Origin: Micromonospora sp. MP36
GTDB lineage: Bacteria > Actinomycetota > Actinomycetes > Mycobacteriales > Micromonosporaceae
Direction of reading: 5' to 3'
Assembly (NCBI RefSeq): GCF_008119785.1
Contig: NZ_VSFA01000034.1
Coordinates: forward strand, 1-64,000
DNA length: 64,000 nucleotides
The notes beneath the pieces were generated by a model, which saw only the letters and a program-made list of their open reading frames with translations, did not search any database and was not told the origin of the DNA. Of this stretch, positions 60,301 to 64,000 are shown one piece after another. Every line of letters starts with the position of its first letter. Within the stretch, counting starts at the first letter, position 1. The translations under genes and the position numbers were made by a program.

Positions 60301-62003
60301 CGGGTCACCCCCGCGGCACGGGCCGCGCCGAAGCGACGGAACCGCTGCCGGCGACGGCGGACCAGGGTGGCCGGCGGCACGTCGAGCAGCGGGCCGAGAT
60401 TCGCGGTCACCGCCCGGCCCAGCAGCTCGGCCGCGCTCACCGGGTCGCCGTGCGCGGCGGGCTCCGGTTCCGGCACCACCTCGTCGACCACGCCGAGCCG
60501 GCACAGATCGGCGGCGGTGAGCCGCAGCGCGCGGGCGGCCTGCGGCGCGGCCGAGCTGTCCGACCACAGGATCGCGGCGCAACCCTCCGGGCTGATCACC
60601 GAGTAGACGGCGTGTTCGAGCATGAGCACCCGGTCGGCCACCGCCAGCGCGAGCGCCCCGCCGCTGCCGCCCTCGCCGGTGACCACCGCGACGACCGGGG
60701 TGGGCAGCATGCTCAGCGCGAGGATGTTCTCGGCGATCGCCGCCGCCTGTCCCTGCTGCTCCGCGCCCACCCCCGGGTCGGCGCCGGGGGTGTCCACCAG
60801 GGTCACCACCGGCAGGCCGAGCCGGGCCGCGAGCCGCATCAGCCGCAACGCCTTGCGGTGCCCGGCCGGACTGGCCATGCCGAAGTTGTGCGCCACCAGC
60901 TCGGCGGTGGTGTGCCCCTTCTGGTGCCCGATCACCATCACCGGCCGGCCCTCGAGCCGGGCCAGGCCACCGACGATCGCCGGGCAGTCCGCGCCGAGCC
61001 GGTCACCGTGCAGCTCGACGAAGCCCTCGAAGGCGGTGTCCAGGTAGTCCAGTGTGGTGGGCCGGCCAGGGTGGCGCGCGGTGCGTACCGTCTCCCAGGC
61101 GTCCCGCTGCCGGCCGGCCGCCGTCGCGGGCGCGGCGACGCCGGCCCCGGGCGCCGGTCGCGGCGCCGGCACCTGCCGGGGTACGGCCACCCGCCGGCGA
61201 GCGGCCTGCGCCGCGGCGAGCAACGCGGTCAGCCGGCCGCGCAGCGCATGCCGGGGCACCACCATGTCGACCTGCCCGTGCCGCAGCAGGAACTCGGCGG
61301 TCTGGAAGCCCGCGGGCAGCGCGGCGCCGGTGACCTGCCGGATCACCCGGGGGCCGGCGAAACCCATCCGGGCCCCGCTCTCGGCGAGCACCACGTCGGT
61401 GTTGGTCGCGTAGGAGGCGGCCACCCCGCCGTACGTCGGGTCGGTGAGCACGCTGACGGTGAGCAGGCCCGCCTCGCGCAGCCCGGCGAGGGCCTGGCTG
61501 ACCGTGGCCATCTGCATCAACGACAGCGCCCCCTCCTGCATGCGGGCCCCGCCGGAGGCGGTGACCAGCACCAGCGGCACCTCGTCGGCGAGCGCCCGCT
61601 CGGCGGCGCGGGTGATCAGCTCACCGACCGCGCAGCCGAGGCTGCCGCCGAGGAAGCGGAAGTCCATCACCGCCAGCGCCACCGGATGACCGCCGATGCG
61701 GGCGGTGCCGCACAGCACGGCCTCGTCCAGCCCGGTGGCGGCACGCGCCGCGCCGAGCCGGTGCGGATACGGCACCGCGTCGACGAACTCGATCGGGTCG
61801 ACCTGGACGGCCCGCTCCGGCAGCGGGGTGAACGAGTCCGGGTCGACCAGCTGCGCCACCCGGTCCGGCGCGTCCAGCCGGGCGTGCGAGCCGCACTCCG
61901 GGCAGACGTCGAGGTTGCGGCGCAGCCGCTTGCGGTACAGCAGAGCGGCGCAGCCGTCGCAGCGCGACCAGAGCTGCTCGTCCTGCGGGGCGGTGGTGGT
62001 CAT
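60297..62003 (-). CDS. Acetyl-CoA carboxylase carboxyltransferase, fused AccD-AccA
   Basis: 568 residues. The N-terminal half is AccD: zinc ribbon CDGCAALLYRKRLRRNLDVCPECG, then DPIEFVDAVPYP, then MDFRFLGGSLGCAVGELITRA and SGGARMQEGALSLMQMA. The C-terminal half (from about residue 290) is AccA: WETVRTARHPGRPTTLDYLDTAFEGFVELHGDRLG, GHQKGHTTAELVAHNFG, DTPGADPGVGAEQQGQ and GEGGSGGALALAVADRVLMLEHAVYSVISPEGCA. The fusion puts both carboxyltransferase halves on one chain. Dedicated malonyl-CoA supply for the polyketide. Confidence 0.94.
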   Translation of the reverse strand: MTTTAPQDEQLWSRCDGCAALLYRKRLRRNLDVCPECGSHARLDAPDRVAQLVDPDSFTPLPERAVQVDPIEFVDAVPYPHRLGAARAATGLDEAVLCGTARIGGHPVALAVMDFRFLGGSLGCAVGELITRAAERALADEVPLVLVTASGGARMQEGALSLMQMATVSQALAGLREAGLLTVSVLTDPTYGGVAASYATNTDVVLAESGARMGFAGPRVIRQVTGAALPAGFQTAEFLLRHGQVDMVVPRHALRGRLTALLAAAQAARRRVAVPRQVPAPRPAPGAGVAAPATAAGRQRDAWETVRTARHPGRPTTLDYLDTAFEGFVELHGDRLGADCPAIVGGLARLEGRPVMVIGHQKGHTTAELVAHNFGMASPAGHRKALRLMRLAARLGLPVVTLVDTPGADPGVGAEQQGQAAAIAENILALSMLPTPVVAVVTGEGGSGGALALAVADRVLMLEHAVYSVISPEGCAAILWSDSSAAPQAARALRLTAADLCRLGVVDEVVPEPEPAAHGDPVSAAELLGRAVTANLGPLLDVPPATLVRRRRQRFRRFGAARAAGVTR

Positions 62004-62332
62004 GGCCGCCGCCCCGGCGCGTCGTACCGGTAGAAGCAGTGGGCCATGGCGTCCTGCGGCGAGCGCCAGTCCGGCAGGTACGGCGAGATGTACGGGCGCA
62101 GCCGGTCGCTGACCCGGACGAACTCGGGATGCCCCCGGGCGTCCTCCACGGCGCTCCCGGCCGGTCGCTCCGTCTCCAGGAGGTGGACGTAGAGGTCGTG
62201 CAGCCGGTAGAGCGACCGGTGGCGGACGCCGACCAGGCCGGGCAGTTCCGTCGCGTCGGACGCGGCGAAGATCTCGGCGACCCGATCCTCGGCGGTCGGC
62301 ACCACCTTGGCGACGATGAGCGAACGGTCCAT
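62000..62332 (-). CDS. TcmI-type polyketide cyclase
   Basis: 110 residues. SLIVAKVVPTAEDRVAEIFAASD, VGVRHRSLYRLHDLYVHLLE, HPEFVRVSDRLRPYISPYLPDWRSPQDAMAHCFYRY are the signature of the TcmI family (dimeric alpha/beta sandwich), which closes the last ring of tetracyclic and pentangular polyphenols. It heads the PKS operon. ATG 62332 has GGGGAGG upstream. A close paralogue begins at 63768 on the opposite strand. Confidence 0.93.
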   Translation of the reverse strand: MDRSLIVAKVVPTAEDRVAEIFAASDATELPGLVGVRHRSLYRLHDLYVHLLETERPAGSAVEDARGHPEFVRVSDRLRPYISPYLPDWRSPQDAMAHCFYRYDAPGRRP

Positions 62333-62415
62333 GGAGAGCCTCCCCTTGGGTGCGAACCCCGGCGCACGGCGCGGCCGGTCCCGCTGGACGACTCCGGTCA
62401 CCGTCCCGCCGGCAC

Positions 62416-62475
62416 CGTCAACGCGGCGTCACCTGTGGCCCATCCGGCTCGAAATGTCGTGACGCTGCGTTGACG
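62416..62475. promoter_or_regulatory. Inverted repeat with SARP-like heptamer direct repeats
   Basis: CGTCAACGCGGCGTCAC (62416-62432) is mirrored by GTGACGCTGCGTTGACG (62459-62475) with one mismatch. Within each arm CGTCA recurs at 11-bp spacing (heptamer, four bases, heptamer), the arrangement recognised by SARP activators. It sits 84-143 bp before the cyclase-headed PKS operon, in the 420-bp divergent gap. The portion 62490-62640 is AT-richer and probably holds the promoters. Confidence 0.6.
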
Positions 62476-62752
62476 CACCCTGTGCGGCAGCTATCAGAAG
62501 ATCCACTTGGGGAAATCTCATTCCGACACTTTTTCGCAGTTCAACGCCGGTTCTTGCGAGGGGTGTGGACAGTCGCATTTGGCACGACGTCTGTTGACCC
62601 AGAGTAATCATAGTTGGTAACGTTCGTTGCGGTCAGCCCGGCTGCAGCGGTGCCAGCCGCCGCAGCGGGAGCCGTTCCGACACCGGAGTCGCGGGCACCG
62701 CGCCGGGCAACATGACAGTCGGAACGAAAGTTCCGGTGCAGGGGGTGCGCCC

Positions 62753-63604
62753 GTGACCGGTGAATCGAGGACACCGGCGGCCGGAGATCCGTCCGCACCA
62801 CCGGTGTCGTTGCACCTGCTCGGCGGCTTCCGGCTGCTGCACGACGACGTGCCGGTGGTGGTGCCCCGCGGGCTGCAGCGGGTCATCGCCCTGATCGGGC
62901 TGCGCCCCGGCGCCACCCGCAGCCACCTGGCCGGGCTGCTGTGGCCGGAGACCTCCGAGGAACGGGCGTTGTCGTCGCTGCGTACCGCCCTGTGGCGGTT
63001 GCGGCAGGACCCCTGCTGCCCGCTACTCACCGACGGTGACACCGTCCGGCTCGGCGACACGGTCCACCTCGACGTCGACGAACTGGTCGACACCGCCACC
63101 CGCGTCCGGGACGGCGAGGCGCCCCGCGCCGCCGCCAGCGCCGGCCGCCACGACCTGCTCCCCGGCTGGTACGACGACTGGGTGCTGCTGGAACGCGAAC
63201 GGCTGCGCCAACTGCGGCTGCACATGCTGGAGGAACTCGCCGGCAACCACCTCGCCGCCGGCCGGCACGGCGAAGCCCTGGAGGCGGCCCTGGAGGCAAT
63301 GGCCGCCGAACCGCTCCGGGAGACCCCGCACCGCCTGGTGGTCCGCATCCACCTCGCCGAGGGCAACGCCTACGAGGCGGTGCACGCCTTCTACGTCTAC
63401 CGTGACCTGCTGCGACGCGAGCTGCGCCTGGAACCGTCCGCGGCGATGTGCGCGCTGCTCGACGACACCCTCGCCCCCATCCGGCGCGCCTCCCGGCCCG
63501 AGCCCCCGTCCCGGCGGTCCGACCGGAGCAACCCGCCCGGCCGCCCCTCCGGTCCGCCGTCACACCGCGGCCCGACCGCGCCCACCACGCCCGGCCCGCG
63601 CTGA
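62753..63604 (+). CDS. SARP-family pathway activator
   Basis: 283 residues. N-terminal OmpR-like winged helix (SLHLLGGFRLLHDDVPVVVPRGLQRVIALIGLRPGATRSHLAGLLWPE, then LRTALWRLRQD) followed by a bacterial transcriptional activator domain (LLPGWYDDWVLLERERLRQLRLHMLEELA, then ALEAALEAMAAEPLRETPHRLVVRIHLAEGN, then YRDLLRRELRLEPS). A Pro/Arg-rich tail of about 45 residues ends the protein. Small SARPs of this kind switch on one antibiotic cluster. GTG 62753 is the assumed start, with GGGGG upstream. Confidence 0.92.
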   Translation: MTGESRTPAAGDPSAPPVSLHLLGGFRLLHDDVPVVVPRGLQRVIALIGLRPGATRSHLAGLLWPETSEERALSSLRTALWRLRQDPCCPLLTDGDTVRLGDTVHLDVDELVDTATRVRDGEAPRAAASAGRHDLLPGWYDDWVLLERERLRQLRLHMLEELAGNHLAAGRHGEALEAALEAMAAEPLRETPHRLVVRIHLAEGNAYEAVHAFYVYRDLLRRELRLEPSAAMCALLDDTLAPIRRASRPEPPSRRSDRSNPPGRPSGPPSHRGPTAPTTPGPR

Positions 63605-63633
63605 CCGGACACACCGTACGGGCCCGACTGCCG

Positions 63634-63673
63634 CGTCACGACCAGCATCACCGATCGGCGACCGATCGTGACG
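63634..63673. promoter_or_regulatory. Operator-like repeats before the second cyclase
   Basis: CGTCACGA (63634-63641) and TCGTGACG (63666-63673) form an inverted repeat, and between them ACCGATC occurs twice at 11-bp spacing (63650-63667). The outer half-sites share CGTCAC/GTGACG with the region at 62416-62475. It lies 95-134 bp before the cyclase start at 63768. Confidence 0.55.
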
Positions 63674-63767
63674 GACAGATGACAGCCGACCCGGCACGGT
63701 GAGCGCACACGGTGTCCGAGGCCCCGGCCGCGCGGGGACGGAGGCATCGCCGGCGAGAGGGGACCCG

Positions 63768-64000
63768 ATGAGTCGACTGTTGGTCGTCAGCCGGATCGTG
63801 CCGGGGGCGGAGGGACGGGTCGCGCAGATCTTCGCCGAGTCCGACGCGACCGACCTGCCGAGCCTGACCGGCATCCGGCATCGGTCGCTGTACAGCCTGC
63901 ACGACCTCTGCGTCCACCTGATGGAGATCGCCCACGTCGATCCGGACGCAGCGGCGGGCGTACGCAACCACCCGCTCTTCCGGCAGGTCAACCAGCGACT
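63768..64000 (+). CDS. TcmI-type polyketide cyclase, partial (runs off the right edge)
   Basis: The first 77 codons are visible. LLVVSRIVPGAEGRVAQIFAESD, TGIRHRSLYSLHDLCVHLME and NHPLFRQVNQRL align without gaps to the cyclase at 62000-62332, so it is a close paralogue. GAGAGGGG precedes ATG 63768. Two TcmI-like cyclases are typical for pentangular polyphenol pathways, where different late rings are closed by separate enzymes. The gene probably heads a plus-strand operon beyond the window. Confidence 0.9.
   Translation, partial: MSRLLVVSRIVPGAEGRVAQIFAESDATDLPSLTGIRHRSLYSLHDLCVHLMEIAHVDPDAAAGVRNHPLFRQVNQR

Overview
The window is high-GC actinobacterial DNA. Gene content, very GC-rich third codon positions, GTG starts, four-base ATGA/GTGA overlaps and a long palindromic intergenic repeat ending in TGATCA all point to Micromonospora or a close relative in the Micromonosporaceae. 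This genus-level call is inference from gene order and style, not a database match.

Left part (1-17 kb), mostly core functions: a DUF2726-like protein; an Asp23/Gls24 envelope-stress cassette of four genes; a solitary metal-receptor (BtuF-like) protein; a DoxX membrane protein; an FKBP peptidyl-prolyl isomerase; a STAS anti-anti-sigma protein; a strictosidine-synthase/SMP-30 propeller; a lipoprotein L,D-transpeptidase; a right-handed beta-helix protein; the branched-chain 2-oxoacid dehydrogenase operon bkdABC with its divergent Lrp regulator; a stand-alone LigD polymerase domain; and small conserved proteins. From 17.0 to 22.4 kb lies an apparent insert of visibly lower GC. It holds a 1537-residue multicopper oxidase translationally coupled to a YtkA/FixH-like membrane protein, and its left edge seems to cut off a gene after about 17 codons. 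Then come a secreted subtilase, a hemerythrin protein and glyA behind a ZTP (pfl) riboswitch.

From 27 kb onward the window is dominated by what looks like an undescribed biosynthetic locus. One arm (27.0-36.2 kb) has an HpgT-like aminotransferase, an Hmo-like 2-hydroxyacid oxidase, an esterase, a P450 lacking the I-helix acid, a secreted SGNH hydrolase, an acyl-CoA ligase and an MFS exporter. A stretch of ordinary genes (36.2-40.8 kb) follows. The second arm (40.8-64 kb, continuing off the right edge) is a set of tightly overlapping minus-strand genes. It comprises an ATP-grasp ligase, ThDP E1 alpha and beta, a DUF3050 (heme-oxygenase-like) protein, a PhyH dioxygenase, 4-hydroxymandelate synthase (HmaS), a second ketosynthase set (KS, adenylating ligase, catalytically empty KS fragment, KS with a changed histidine motif, two ACPs), a PPTase and another ligase. 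Next comes a canonical aromatic type II PKS block: CLF, KS-alpha, WhiE-II-like cupin, ACP fused to an aromatase, a complete acetyl-CoA carboxylase (biotin carboxylase, BCCP, fused AccD-AccA) and a TcmI-type cyclase. A SARP activator and a second TcmI-type cyclase are divergently oriented at the right end.

Working model: HmaS, Hmo and HpgT make 4-hydroxymandelate, 4-hydroxybenzoylformate and 4-hydroxyphenylglycine. The cupin, two TcmI cyclases and aromatase suggest a long, pentangular-type polyphenol primed by an unusual starter prepared by the second KS/ACP/ligase set. An aromatic unit from the hydroxymandelate route could enter as starter (via E1 alpha/beta) or as an amide (via the ATP-grasp enzyme or a ligase). 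No NRPS and no ketoreductase is visible in the window. SARP-type repeats with an 11-bp period flank the regulator gene on both sides.
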